This document shows, one piece after another, positions 24,321 to 33,235 of a stretch of 50,634 nucleotides of DNA. The position numbers and the translations under genes were made by a program. Origin of the DNA: a virus; the IMG/VR virus record IMGVR_UViG_3300018481_000029, positions 1-50,634 of that record, one strand, 5' to 3'. The notes below the pieces were generated by a model. The model was not told the DNA's origin and did no database searches. It saw only the letters and a program-made list of their open reading frames with translations. Positions within the stretch are counted from its first letter, which is position 1. Each line of letters starts with the position of its first letter.

Positions 24321-25405
24321 TATTTCTTCTTCTTCTTCACCTGCCCGAACTCATCAAGCTCCGGCGGCTCAATCTTCTGATCGGCTGGCTCGGATTTGAG
24401 TACCTGCTCATCAAACCGTGGATCGAAGGGGATCTCCTGCTCCGGAGGGGTAGTAACCGGAGGCGGGGCCTCGGCGTGGTGAAGGCTCGCCTGCAGAGTC
24501 TTCTCCATCACCTGAGCGAGGTGTTCGGAGTTCGCCTTGAGAATGGACTGCATTGCAATCGTGAACTGCTCGGCAGTCAGCCCTTGATTGTTGGTCAGGC
24601 CCTGATTGGTAAGCACCCTGCCGATCAACTCCTGCGTTGAGACCATCGTCTGCAGGTCCTGATCCCTTCTCTGCATTCCCAATCGGTCAAGGAAGTGGAG
24701 GTCCACTGCGTCATATTTCGCCTTGTAGTTGGGGTCGGTTGGTGGGCTCGACATCTGAGCGTGAGAAGCCTCCACGAACCCGAACATCCAGTTCTTGTTG
24801 GCTTGTGCAGCCTCTAGAAGAGTTTCACCAACAGCAACGAGGATGATCCGGTTCGTGTCGTGCTTCGCGGCTTGCTGCCGCTGCTCCAAATGCGCGATGA
24901 TCTCGTCCACTGTCTCCGGCAGGTCCGGCCACTGCGGGAAGAAGAACGAGTTCAGGCGCATAGCCGAAACTTCAGTCTGATGTCGCCCTCGGAGGACCTC
25001 GATCTCCCTCAGGCCCCAAGGAGCGTAGGACCGCTTGAGGGATTCTGCTTCATCTCCCGGGTAGAGCGGCACGTCCACATAGTCCGTGGGTCTCCCCCAC
25101 GCATCCCGGTCCCTGATCCGCTGCGTGACCATCATCCCGTCGGGGATCTCCTCCTGTATCCGCCGGACTGCCACCTTAATAACCGGCGTAATCAGACAGC
25201 GGTTAAAAAAGCCCGGGGCTCCCGCATACGGCCTCACGCATAACGATCCTAGGTCTATCCCACCCGCCGGATGTACAGGTGAGGCCGGAGACGGGAGATC
25301 GCCGGTAAAGATGAGGTAGCGCGTGGACTCCCGGTCCACAAGCGACGTTAGAAACGGCTCTACCTCGGCCAACTGGTCAATATTCGGTCGGACTGCTGCT
25401 GCCAT
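24320..25405 (-). CDS. Late-block structural protein, function unknown (361 aa)
   Basis: The protein has an N-terminal region with a Pro/Gly-rich loop (FTGDLPSPASPVHPAGGIDL), a central mixed part, and a helical Gln-rich C-terminal third (NQGLTNNQGLTAEQFTIAMQ) that ends in a polylysine tail (GQVKKKKK). It lies in the late operon between the coat and adaptor genes. The lysine tail could contact DNA in the head. I do not recognise a family; minor virion protein is the best guess from position. Confidence 0.55.
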   Translation of the reverse strand: MAAAVRPNIDQLAEVEPFLTSLVDRESTRYLIFTGDLPSPASPVHPAGGIDLGSLCVRPYAGAPGFFNRCLITPVIKVAVRRIQEEIPDGMMVTQRIRDRDAWGRPTDYVDVPLYPGDEAESLKRSYAPWGLREIEVLRGRHQTEVSAMRLNSFFFPQWPDLPETVDEIIAHLEQRQQAAKHDTNRIILVAVGETLLEAAQANKNWMFGFVEASHAQMSSPPTDPNYKAKYDAVDLHFLDRLGMQRRDQDLQTMVSTQELIGRVLTNQGLTNNQGLTAEQFTIAMQSILKANSEHLAQVMEKTLQASLHHAEAPPPVTTPPEQEIPFDPRFDEQVLKSEPADQKIEPPELDEFGQVKKKKK

Positions 25406-25411
25406 ACGCTC

Positions 25412-26191
25412 CTATTTGATTAACGTCAGACCGGACTTTGAGTGGCCTGACAGGAAATGGTATTTGCCCCACCTGTGGAGCGTGGGGTCATCCGAGGTAA
25501 TCAGGTCTCCCATCGTATGCATAAAGCCCTCCACGATCATCTTGTAGTGGTAAGCCCTGTCCTCATCATACTTCTGTTTTTTCTCGAACTGCACCTTCCG
25601 GCAGTCTTCGAGAGCTTCCTGTGACATTGGTTCATCCGGGCGGTTGAACTGTTTGGCCTGATCTCTGAGGCGGACCGCTCTCTCGATCATCTGCAGTTCC
25701 TGATCGCCGGGAGTTTTGTAATTCCCCCAGCACTGACGGCGATTCGCTGCCCACTCCGTCAGACAACAAGCCTTCCCGTCCGTGTGGGCTGCCACGAGAG
25801 CAAGCGGAACGTACCATCCTCCCTCGGGAGGGGGTCCCGTGATGTCTACCGGCTCAGGGCCCGACCAGTCGTAACGAAGCTCGTTCCACTGATCCCTGTA
25901 TTGCGCCGGTTCGACCAGTTCTTCAAGAAACCAGCGTGGCACCGCGAGATCGACTTGATCGCCGGAAGGGAGGGCGACCGTGTGAAAGCGATACCTCGCT
26001 CTCCACTCCCCGCGATGCCACACTTTGGCTTCCTGACTCCATCCCCACACCAACCGAACACGAGATCGCCCTGACGGAGTACGGCCTGTGATTCGGTCGA
26101 GCCGACGTTGGAACTTCTTCAAATTCACGTCGGATGGTGCGGGGATGAATTGCGCCCACGAGTTTGGATTATCTAGAATTTCCACACTCAT
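25412..26191 (-). CDS. Late-block protein, function unknown (259 aa)
   Basis: The product is rich in Trp and Arg in its first half (SRVRLVWGWSQEAKVWHRGE) with a basic early segment (KKFQRRLDRITGRTPSGRSR), a middle with two adjacent cysteines (GKACCLTEWAANRRQCWGNY) and a helical C terminus. No catalytic motif of lysozymes, amidases or proteases could be found. It may be a minor virion protein. Start at 26191 is supported by the open frame only. Confidence 0.5.
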   Translation of the reverse strand: MSVEILDNPNSWAQFIPAPSDVNLKKFQRRLDRITGRTPSGRSRVRLVWGWSQEAKVWHRGEWRARYRFHTVALPSGDQVDLAVPRWFLEELVEPAQYRDQWNELRYDWSGPEPVDITGPPPEGGWYVPLALVAAHTDGKACCLTEWAANRRQCWGNYKTPGDQELQMIERAVRLRDQAKQFNRPDEPMSQEALEDCRKVQFEKKQKYDEDRAYHYKMIVEGFMHTMGDLITSDDPTLHRWGKYHFLSGHSKSGLTLIK

Positions 26192-26195
26192 AGGG

Positions 26196-26528
26196 TTAAT
26201 TCGACCCCACGTTGTAAACGATCCTTACCGGAGCGTTTGCCTTGGTGCCTGCTGTCAGAGCAGCGACCGCAGTAGCCACAAGCGCCCAAGGGGTAGTCAC
26301 CCCGTCCCCCGTGAGAGAGACAGTGACTTTCGCTTGGTCGGTGGCCCACCACCCGAGTACGGGACGGCTCCCCCACGGAGGGACCCGCCCGAACCTTGCG
26401 GCAATGGGAGCGATCTCCCCTGCCCCGGTCCCTGCGGGAGCACCCTGAAGGTCGATGTAATCGACAATCTTCTGCCCCTCGTAGATGGCCCAAGGTTCTG
26501 CAACGTTGACGACGATTGGTACAGCCAT
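26196..26528 (-). CDS. Small late protein downstream of coat, possible decoration protein (110 aa)
   Basis: An ATG at 26528 follows AAAGGAGTGAAT. The product begins MAVPIVVNVAEPWAIYEGQK and is beta-rich with many small residues (TPWALVATAVAALTAGTKAN). Small beta-rich proteins beside the coat gene often decorate the capsid. The assignment is by size and position only. Confidence 0.6.
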   Translation of the reverse strand: MAVPIVVNVAEPWAIYEGQKIVDYIDLQGAPAGTGAGEIAPIAARFGRVPPWGSRPVLGWWATDQAKVTVSLTGDGVTTPWALVATAVAALTAGTKANAPVRIVYNVGSN

Positions 26529-26540
26529 ATTCACTCCTTT

Positions 26541-27824
26541 CTAGGTGTAGCTATTCACCTGAGTGGCTATGTCTGAGACTGCCGCCCGTTTGATGAGAGC
26601 GTGGCGCATTGGTGAGGTGATCCCGAGGTTCATCGAGACTCCCACCGCTCCGGCGTACTTGTCAGACCCGACCCCGTTCGCGCCGAGCTTCATGCGGATT
26701 GTCTGTCCGTCGAGATCGTAGATCCCGAAGTCCATTTCCACATACCGCTGAATGTCAGTCATGTCGAGGAGGTAGACCCGATCCTCGTCAAGGTTGACGT
26801 TTGGCGCGAAAGTTGTATCGCCATCCGTGTACGTTCCGGCGATACCGTCTACGGTGTCGGAGTTGGTGAACCGGCGAAGACCCTGACCCTGCCTGCGGAG
26901 AAACTCGTATTGACCCCACGTCAGGAAGGCAATCAGGTTCTTCGCTCCGGCGTCTTTCCCGATCCGGTACTGCAGCTTCGCCTTGGTAATGGAGAACGCT
27001 GCAGGCCCTAACGACGCTCCCGCCAAATCGGTAACGGGGGAACGAAGCTCGGGGAAGTCTGCACGACTGAGCAGTTGCAGAACGTCGGTCCCGTTGTTGA
27101 TGAGGTAAGCAAGGCCCCTGAACGCCTTGTTGTATCCACCCACATGAACCACGAGATCGCCGTCTGCAACGGCAGCGTCAATGACCGTTGCCGGACCCGG
27201 GCTTCCAGTCACAGTGACCTGAGTCGGTCCCGGGGTGATGACTGTATAAGGGCCGCTGCCGCGAACCGCTCCCGTCGCCGGGTTAACGATGTCGTATTGA
27301 TTGTCAACGACAAGGTACTTTGTGCCCTTCGTTGATCCTGCGAGAGCCGCTGGAGCCTGACGTCCGACTAGGACCTGCGTACCGGCTCCTGAGAGCACAG
27401 TCGCCTTGATTCCTCTGCCGTCGTAGGGAAGCTGCTCCTCGACCTCTTTCGTGGCCGTCGAGAGATACATCTGCAACTGCTCGGCGAACCACTTGATGAG
27501 CGAGGATTTGTCCTTCATGTTCCGGATTGCCCGGCCCGAGAACTCGAAGGGAAGGGCATATGCAGTCGGGAAGACATACATATCCTTCAGCTTGTAGGGG
27601 ACGGGATTGCGGAAGTCCGAGTTGTTCTCAGAAAACCACGTATGGCCGCCCGGAGGTGTAGTGTGAATCGGGATACGGAATCCCTTGCCGTTTATGAACT
27701 CGGCAGAGGTGTTCCGCTTGAATAGCTTCCAGCCTTCTGCTTCTTCCTCGAAGACCTTGGTGATCTCTTCCTTGACGAGTTGAAGCAGCGCCGGGTCTAA
27801 CTGTTCAATCGTAACAGTCGCCAT
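26541..27824 (-). CDS. Major capsid protein
   Basis: At 427 residues this is close to the 430-residue P22 coat protein. It starts MATVTIEQLDPALLQLVKEE with an amphipathic N-terminal helix, has a strand/loop segment FRIPIHTTPPGGHTWFSENN (E-loop region), a central beta-rich insertion (residues about 145-235, with VITPGPTQVTVTGSPGP) and a C-terminal region ending GVSMNLGITSPMRHALIKRA. Order (scaffold before, connectors after), length and fold pattern indicate the HK97-fold coat. It should be the most abundant late protein. A weak AAAGGACAAG site precedes the ATG. Confidence 0.75.
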   Translation of the reverse strand: MATVTIEQLDPALLQLVKEEITKVFEEEAEGWKLFKRNTSAEFINGKGFRIPIHTTPPGGHTWFSENNSDFRNPVPYKLKDMYVFPTAYALPFEFSGRAIRNMKDKSSLIKWFAEQLQMYLSTATKEVEEQLPYDGRGIKATVLSGAGTQVLVGRQAPAALAGSTKGTKYLVVDNQYDIVNPATGAVRGSGPYTVITPGPTQVTVTGSPGPATVIDAAVADGDLVVHVGGYNKAFRGLAYLINNGTDVLQLLSRADFPELRSPVTDLAGASLGPAAFSITKAKLQYRIGKDAGAKNLIAFLTWGQYEFLRRQGQGLRRFTNSDTVDGIAGTYTDGDTTFAPNVNLDEDRVYLLDMTDIQRYVEMDFGIYDLDGQTIRMKLGANGVGSDKYAGAVGVSMNLGITSPMRHALIKRAAVSDIATQVNSYT

Positions 27825-27863
27825 AGCGCACTTGTCCTTTCAAGCGCGGAGTATGGCTTGCCC

Positions 27864-29246
27864 CTAGGAGGTCTGCGTCCCCAGCCACTCGTACCACTCA
27901 GGAGTGAAGGACTTCATTCCTGCGGGTGCGCCTCGCTGGTTACCGCCTGTGACCCCGCTACCGTTCGGGACCGGTCTTGCCATATCCGCTGTGGAGGGTT
28001 GGAGCCCCATTACTGCCTGCAGGTCCTGTTGCGCTCTCATAGCATAGATCCGCGCCTTGTTCACGATATTCCTTGCTTCCTGCGTGGCGTGTAGCTGGAA
28101 CTGACGGGAGCGCATTGTGTCTCCCATCGCCGCAAGCCTCGTGGCCTGCGAGACGAGCAGAGTCGCCCTCTGAAGCATCGGAGAGACTTCAGGATCGGTC
28201 TGCACGTAGTTGGCTACGCCATTCAGGATGAAGTTGTGCATGAACTGATTTTTGCCGGGATCTGTGTGCCAGTTGACACGCGAGATTTCCTGCTGTAGAG
28301 CGTTCGCATGAACGTTCCATAGTTGCTCCGCTGCCTGATGGCCAGCCCTCTCCACAGACTCGTGTTGACGCTGTGCTTCAAGCTGGTTCCTGTGATCTAT
28401 GGCTGCCTGCTGTTCCTGCCGGAACTGCTCCCACGCGAGGTTCTGAGCCTTGGAGGCCAAGAACTGCTCACGGGTCGCATCGTCAATGTTCAGGTCCTGT
28501 ACCGCCTCGCGTTCACGAGGGGTCATCTGCCTGTACACTTCGTGATACCGGGGGTCGATTCCCTCCAGTTCCACAGGATGCACATCCATAGCCCCATACC
28601 GGGCAGCATCCGCAGCAGAATTGATCTGACGGTACGTGTCGAGGAGTTGCGGGTTGAGCCCGATCCTCTGCAGCACGTGAGCCAAGAGTGGCTGCCCGTC
28701 ACTCGTAGGCAGAGTGAGCAGGCGTTCGGTGAGATCGAGAGCAGTTGACCAGTTCTGCTGGGCTACCGTCTCCACGAATCCCTGAGTATTGACTATCGGG
28801 ACTCCGAACTCATCGACCTTCGCCTGACCCGTCATCGGGTCTACTTCGGCTCCAAACAACTGCCCCATCAACTGACCGGCGTATTCCGCCACTTCAGGAC
28901 CGCCCACTGCATTTAAACGGTCCGAAAGCTGCTGGTAGTCGGTCAGTTGCTGACGGTAGTTGTTTGCGTCAGACGACATCTGCCGCAACTGGTTCCGCAT
29001 CCCGAGCAACGCTTTTACATGCGGATCGGACTCGCGCCCGATAAGGTCGGAATCGTCTTCAGGAAGAACGAAGTCCGAGGGGGCCGCAGCACCCCCTTGC
29101 TCAGGTACTCCAGTTGCTGGCTGAAAAGCGTCAGCCTCGCTCCCTCCACTACTCCCCGGCGCGGGAGTTCCGGATAGAGTGCTATCCGACGCGGTACTGG
29201 GACTACCGCTTACAGCCGATCCTAACACTGCACTCTCATCGGTCAT
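27864..29246 (-). CDS. Scaffolding protein
   Basis: The 460-residue protein lies between portal and coat, where scaffolds are found. It is acidic and low-complexity at the N terminus (SPSTASDSTLSGTPAPGSSG) and then almost entirely helical and Gln/Glu-rich (EQFRQEQQAAIDHRNQLEAQ, RNIVNKARIYAMRAQQDLQA), ending in a basic or aromatic tail (SFTPEWYEWLG) that could bind the coat. P22 gp8 is 303 residues, so this one is long. AGGTAACGA precedes the ATG. Confidence 0.7.
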   Translation of the reverse strand: MTDESAVLGSAVSGSPSTASDSTLSGTPAPGSSGGSEADAFQPATGVPEQGGAAAPSDFVLPEDDSDLIGRESDPHVKALLGMRNQLRQMSSDANNYRQQLTDYQQLSDRLNAVGGPEVAEYAGQLMGQLFGAEVDPMTGQAKVDEFGVPIVNTQGFVETVAQQNWSTALDLTERLLTLPTSDGQPLLAHVLQRIGLNPQLLDTYRQINSAADAARYGAMDVHPVELEGIDPRYHEVYRQMTPREREAVQDLNIDDATREQFLASKAQNLAWEQFRQEQQAAIDHRNQLEAQRQHESVERAGHQAAEQLWNVHANALQQEISRVNWHTDPGKNQFMHNFILNGVANYVQTDPEVSPMLQRATLLVSQATRLAAMGDTMRSRQFQLHATQEARNIVNKARIYAMRAQQDLQAVMGLQPSTADMARPVPNGSGVTGGNQRGAPAGMKSFTPEWYEWLGTQTS

Positions 29247-29253
29247 TCGTTAC

Positions 29254-29412
29254 CTACTTTTTCTTGGGTGAGGGAGCCTTCGCCGGGAGCTTCCCCGGCG
29301 TGTGGCAGTACTCACCCGCTGCTTTCTTCGAGATCCCCTTGGCTGACGTACTCCCGGGCTTGGAAGCCTCGGCACACATCAAGCGCCTTTGGGCTGCTGA
29401 CTTGCTGGGCAT
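29254..29412 (-). CDS. Small basic protein, DUF3008-like (52 aa)
   Basis: Starting at 29412 after GGAGGTAGTA, the product begins MPSKSAAQRRLMCAEASKPG and ends in a lysine-rich tail. PSKS.AQ..LM is the hallmark of small conserved phage and bacterial proteins of the DUF3008 type. Longer in-frame starts lie inside the neighbour. Its function is unknown; it is co-transcribed with portal and scaffold genes. Confidence 0.65.
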   Translation of the reverse strand: MPSKSAAQRRLMCAEASKPGSTSAKGISKKAAGEYCHTPGKLPAKAPSPKKK

Positions 29413-29414
29413 TA

Positions 29415-30008
29415 CTACCTCCGCTTCGGCGATGCGCCGGGGATATGTTCCCCCTCTTCCTCGTCTACCGGCTTGGTTCCGCCACTCGGAGGAAGCCCCG
29501 CATCCGGCCTTGGAGGAGGGCCGCTCGGCAGTCCCGCATCCGGACGGCCCGGAGACCACGGCAGTCCCGCATCCGGCCTTGCCGGAGGAGTCGGAAGTGT
29601 ATTGTCAATCGTGCCACCCGGAGGCAGAGCATTCCCCGGCCTTGGCGGACGGCTTGGAAGTCCGTTCTCGGGAGCCGTTCCCTGCTCAACCGGCGCTTGA
29701 GTCGTAATCTTGACTTCAGCTACTTCGCCTGAATGAACGGTTAGATCGAGAACTCCGAGAACCGGCTTGGCTCCCTTGCCACCCTTGACGGCGTTGGCGT
29801 TGACTACAATCTTGCAGTCACCTACGTTCCCGGCAATGATGTTCGCCTTGAGGCCACCCGCTACCGGCACTACTACGGCTACTGACTCATCCGAGCTTGT
29901 CCAAACGATGGTATTCGGGTCGGTGGGGTTGCCATCAGCATCCTTGGATTCAATCTCTGCCACGAGTTGCTGAGTACAGGACATTGACGCTTTGGATCGT
30001 GTTGCCAT
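29415..30008 (-). CDS. Ig-like domain protein with RPDAGLP repeats, possible head decoration
   Basis: Residues 1-105 read as one bacterial-Ig-like (BIG2-type) beta sandwich: AEIESKDADGNPTDPNTIVW, then TSSDESVAVVVPVAGGLKAN and GDCKIVVNANAVK. The C-terminal 90 residues are a proline-rich tail with three RPDAGLP repeats and a related RPGNALP. Ig-like domains are common on phage capsids and tails, where they bind surfaces weakly. The gene overlaps the next start by a few bases and sits between portal and scaffold. At DNA level the repeats share a 12-13 bp core. Confidence 0.7.
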   Translation of the reverse strand: MATRSKASMSCTQQLVAEIESKDADGNPTDPNTIVWTSSDESVAVVVPVAGGLKANIIAGNVGDCKIVVNANAVKGGKGAKPVLGVLDLTVHSGEVAEVKITTQAPVEQGTAPENGLPSRPPRPGNALPPGGTIDNTLPTPPARPDAGLPWSPGRPDAGLPSGPPPRPDAGLPPSGGTKPVDEEEGEHIPGASPKRR

Positions 30009-30019
30009 TTACTTTCTCC

Positions 30020-32488
30020 TTATTGGGCCATAGCTCCCGGCTGGGGAGCCCCCATATTTGGGTTTGCTGATTGGGCAAGCTGCTCAGACTGTGGCTGTGG
30101 AGGGGCCATACCGGCCTCAGGCGGGGGCATTCCGGGAATCTGACCCATCATGCCCATCTGCTGCTGAATGACGCTCATAGGCCCTCCCTGTGCGACAAAC
30201 ATCAGTTCCATATCCGCAAGCATCTTGACCGCTTCATAAAGTATCTTGTCTGTTTTTAGTCCTTCGTCCGTGGTTAGCCATTCGCGGTAGTACGCGGCTG
30301 CCGCTTCGTGTCCATTCTCCCTGATGTCGGGAGGGGGCTGGATACCTTGTGTCAAACTCTTTGCCAGTACCATCGCCGGGTCAATTCCCTGAGCCTGTAA
30401 CTGAGCCATCATCTCGGGAGGCATTCCCTGAGCCTGCTGCATCACCGTCGGCAACTGGGTCTTCATCTGCTCAATTCGCCGTCTACCCATCCGGATAGCC
30501 GAGTCCCAGTCTCCGAGGTCGAGGTTCACATCGGTGAGTTTGACGAGTTCGCCGACCATCTGCGGGTGGTTAATCATTGCCATTGAGAGGCCATCGGCCC
30601 CGCCAAAGAACTGTATGAACTCCTTGAGGCGCTCCCGCTTCTCAAAACCGCTTTGGGGGAGCCAGCTTTCGGGGACAATCTCAACCACTACATCAGTATC
30701 GACGTCGGATCCCTTGATCCACAGCCCGTATTCGGCATCATTCTTCCCCGCCAGCCGCAAGTAACGTTCGTCCCCACAATACTTGTGGAAAAGTTTGAGC
30801 GCAAGCTCCGCAGTTCGTTTATTTACCTCGGCGAGCAACTGAAGCTGTGGAGCGTGAAGACTTTGGGCGAGTGCTGACCCGATTTGCGCCCCTGTCGCCG
30901 TGGTGTTATTGACTCCCGGCAGGCCACCGCTAAAGTCGGTGGTATGAGCCGTAAGTTGGAACATGTTGTTCAGGAAGGAGTGGACGTATTCAGTCACATG
31001 TCCCGGTAGTTGTCCGGGTTGAAGCTGGTGGACTGCCTGCTGGATCGACCGTTGATCCGGCAGCCGACTGAGGTCTACCGGGACATTCAGTTCGGGGTGT
31101 CCGAGATAATCCATTTCGTCGCCGGAGATCAAGTCCTTGTCGTAGAGGACTGCCGGAGTCGCCTGAGCCCGAATCTGCGTGAATATCTGCGAGTTCCCGA
31201 TGTTGAACTGCCGCTGGACCTCAATCACATCGACCGCGCCGTCCCCGGCTCCCGCGACCGGATCGAGGTGATATTGTCCCGCGACAAAATGGTCCTTGTG
31301 GTGCTCGTTGTAGAGGTAGAGGATGGTCCTCATCTCATCAAGCCCCATAACACACAGCCCGTCCGGGAAGGTGTCTACGAGAGGCCCAGCCGGGATTGTT
31401 TGCCCGGAGACCGTCTCGACCGGCTCCTTGAGGTCGATGAATCCGTAGAGCGACGGATCGAGCCACATCTCCGTGAGGTCGGTATAGGCCGCTTCCTTGT
31501 CGTCGGACCGGTTGAGGAAGCCACCCGAGGAGCGGCCCCCTACAGCCGGGCCTGCATAGACGAGAGCCTGAATAGCCTCCAACCCCACGTCATTCGATGT
31601 GCCGCCTTCGACCTTGATCCTGCCCTGTAGCTGACCTCTGAGGACGTCCTTGCGGATTCGCCGGTTGTAGATGAGCCACGAGGACTCTTCGAGTGTCTCG
31701 TTCAAGTCCCAGCGGAGGTTCCATATCGGGATTGACTCGCAGGCGATGTCTCCGGCCTCGTACTCTTCCATCCCCTGCAGGCTCGGGGCCTCGACTACGG
31801 GCACGGGCTCGGCAATCACTTCCTGACTCCCGCACTTCGGGCAGCCGCCTTCCGCCTCTGCCATATCTCCCGACCACCCACAGTCAGCACACGTCGAGAC
31901 TCCCCCACCCCCTAGCTTCTCGATCCCGTAGACGGGCTTTCGGGCTTTACCGGGCAGGTCGTAGCAGTAGTACAGTCGCCGGATGAAATTGCCTGTGGTG
32001 AGAGCAAGTCGAGCCTCGCGTTGCCGGAAGAAGGGGGTAAACCACTTATTCTCATAGTGCTCGATGATGATCTCATCGGCTCTAGCTGCAAGTATGGCTT
32101 GATCGGTATCTTTTGAGGGTCGTACCACCAAATCGGCTGAGGACTGCACCCACTTAACCACCACATTGTCAATGTAGAACCTCGTCAGGTTGATCGGCCT
32201 GATGTTTGATCCGCCGGTATCAGTGAGAGGGGCGTAATACCTCCACCCGCTCCCGTAGGTGGACCGGCGAAGAACCTGCTTGCCCTTCACAAAGAGAGCC
32301 ACAAGGTGGCAGGCTCCGTAGATCTCCCGCCACACCTCGTCCCGGTCCTTCGAGAGGTCCGAATGGAAGCTCTGCAGGAGTTTCTGAAGGTCCTTCTTCT
32401 CGGGCTTCGCGCCCTGAGCGGCCTTCTTCAGTCCCTTCTCCGGAGCTAGATTGGGCTGGTCTACGGGTTGTTCTATGGTCGTTGGCAT
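30020..32488 (-). CDS. Portal protein with an inserted zinc ribbon (822 aa)
   Basis: The protein has portal features: YRSW-type basic helices, IRPINLTRFYIDNVVVKWVQ near residue 100, a long central region and the helical HAPQLQLLAEVNKRTAELAL barrel segment, and a Gln/Met/Pro-rich C terminus. P22 gp1 is 725 residues, so this is larger. Near residues 205-222 a C-x2-C...C-x2-C (TCADCGWSGD, GCPKCGSQ) looks like a zinc ribbon inserted into the wing. Portals form the dodecameric ring for DNA entry. The start is one base after the previous stop. Order (terminase, portal, scaffold, coat) supports the call. Confidence 0.85.
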   Translation of the reverse strand: MPTTIEQPVDQPNLAPEKGLKKAAQGAKPEKKDLQKLLQSFHSDLSKDRDEVWREIYGACHLVALFVKGKQVLRRSTYGSGWRYYAPLTDTGGSNIRPINLTRFYIDNVVVKWVQSSADLVVRPSKDTDQAILAARADEIIIEHYENKWFTPFFRQREARLALTTGNFIRRLYYCYDLPGKARKPVYGIEKLGGGGVSTCADCGWSGDMAEAEGGCPKCGSQEVIAEPVPVVEAPSLQGMEEYEAGDIACESIPIWNLRWDLNETLEESSWLIYNRRIRKDVLRGQLQGRIKVEGGTSNDVGLEAIQALVYAGPAVGGRSSGGFLNRSDDKEAAYTDLTEMWLDPSLYGFIDLKEPVETVSGQTIPAGPLVDTFPDGLCVMGLDEMRTILYLYNEHHKDHFVAGQYHLDPVAGAGDGAVDVIEVQRQFNIGNSQIFTQIRAQATPAVLYDKDLISGDEMDYLGHPELNVPVDLSRLPDQRSIQQAVHQLQPGQLPGHVTEYVHSFLNNMFQLTAHTTDFSGGLPGVNNTTATGAQIGSALAQSLHAPQLQLLAEVNKRTAELALKLFHKYCGDERYLRLAGKNDAEYGLWIKGSDVDTDVVVEIVPESWLPQSGFEKRERLKEFIQFFGGADGLSMAMINHPQMVGELVKLTDVNLDLGDWDSAIRMGRRRIEQMKTQLPTVMQQAQGMPPEMMAQLQAQGIDPAMVLAKSLTQGIQPPPDIRENGHEAAAAYYREWLTTDEGLKTDKILYEAVKMLADMELMFVAQGGPMSVIQQQMGMMGQIPGMPPPEAGMAPPQPQSEQLAQSANPNMGAPQPGAMAQ

Positions 32489-32856
32489 TACTTAGCCGCC
32501 TTGTCCCACTCCTCGAACATCTGATCGAGTTCCGCTCTCAGGTGCGGGGTCATCTCCTTCGGAGTCAGGCCCCGCTGCTCGACCTCCTCGGCGATGAAGT
32601 CCCTCTTTCTCGCCTCCTCCTCATCACTTCGCTTGGCAGTGAAGGGAAGGACCTGTATCACGTCGGGGGCGGGAGGAGAGACAGGTCGGGAACCGTGCCT
32701 TGTAAGTACCCGGTCGAGTATTGCCTCCTCACGGACACGGTTCCTCTCCCGTTCCTCCCTCAAGTCCTTGCGGAGTTCAAGCACGTCGCCACGCAGACGA
32801 GTATTTTCTTTTTCCAAATGCTCCAAAAGCTGTTTGGACGGGTCCTTGATCCACAT
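32488..32856 (-). CDS. Coiled-coil protein before the portal (122 aa)
   Basis: Starting at the ATG 32856 with GAGAGG ten bases upstream, the first half is a strong coiled coil (SKQLLEHLEKENTRLRGDVL, then LREERERNRVREEAI). The second half is acidic and helical and ends in EELDQMFEEWDK-like sequence. The frame shares 80 bases with the HNH gene upstream, so one of the two starts may differ. It may be a small packaging or portal-assembly protein. A small-terminase role is possible but no helix-turn-helix is seen. Confidence 0.55.
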   Translation of the reverse strand: MWIKDPSKQLLEHLEKENTRLRGDVLELRKDLREERERNRVREEAILDRVLTRHGSRPVSPPAPDVIQVLPFTAKRSDEEEARKRDFIAEEVEQRGLTPKEMTPHLRAELDQMFEEWDKAAK

Positions 32857-33235
32857 TCGCAATGTGCCTCTCGTACTTGATCTTCACACGCCTCGTTTTG
32901 GCGTTCCGTCCTGCGAGTTTGCCGGTCTCCTTCGAGTGGCAGCCAATGCAGAGCGTCCTCAGGTTGTCGATGCCTCGCTCCCCACCCCCTTCAGAGACCG
33001 GCAAAGTGTGATCCATCTGCCAGTAGGGCCCCGGATTCGGAACTACTGAAAAGCGACTCGCCCCGATAAAGGGCCATCGGCTCAAGAGTCGCTTCCGGTT
33101 CCGGCCATCCTTCCACCGCTTCTCGGCGACCAGTCGCAGCCTCAGGCAGTCAAGGCCGCAGAGCGCACAGACCCCCTTGTCGCGCTCTAGGACCGCCCCA
33201 CGGTGCTTGTAGTCATTTCCTCTTCTGTATCCCAT
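32777..33235 (-). CDS. McrA-type HNH endonuclease near packaging genes (152 aa)
   Basis: The core is YWQMDHTLPVSEGGGERGID then NLRTLCIGCHSKETGK, with C23-x2-C (VCALCGLDC) and C-x2-CH forming the zinc-supported HNH fold. This family is often encoded near terminase genes and in several phages is needed for DNA packaging together with the large terminase. The C-terminal tail overlaps the next gene's start. Unlike the homing-type HNH genes here, it lacks NUMOD or extra DNA-binding modules. Confidence 0.85.
   Translation of the reverse strand: MGYRRGNDYKHRGAVLERDKGVCALCGLDCLRLRLVAEKRWKDGRNRKRLLSRWPFIGASRFSVVPNPGPYWQMDHTLPVSEGGGERGIDNLRTLCIGCHSKETGKLAGRNAKTRRVKIKYERHIANVDQGPVQTAFGAFGKRKYSSAWRRA

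Noticed and set aside
25412-26191. Candidate endolysin
   Set aside because: No lysozyme, amidase or peptidase catalytic pattern was found; position between coat and adaptor genes points to a virion protein.
31010-31630. Plus-strand open frame of 206 codons
   Set aside because: It is antisense to the portal gene and reads as a shadow of its codon pattern.
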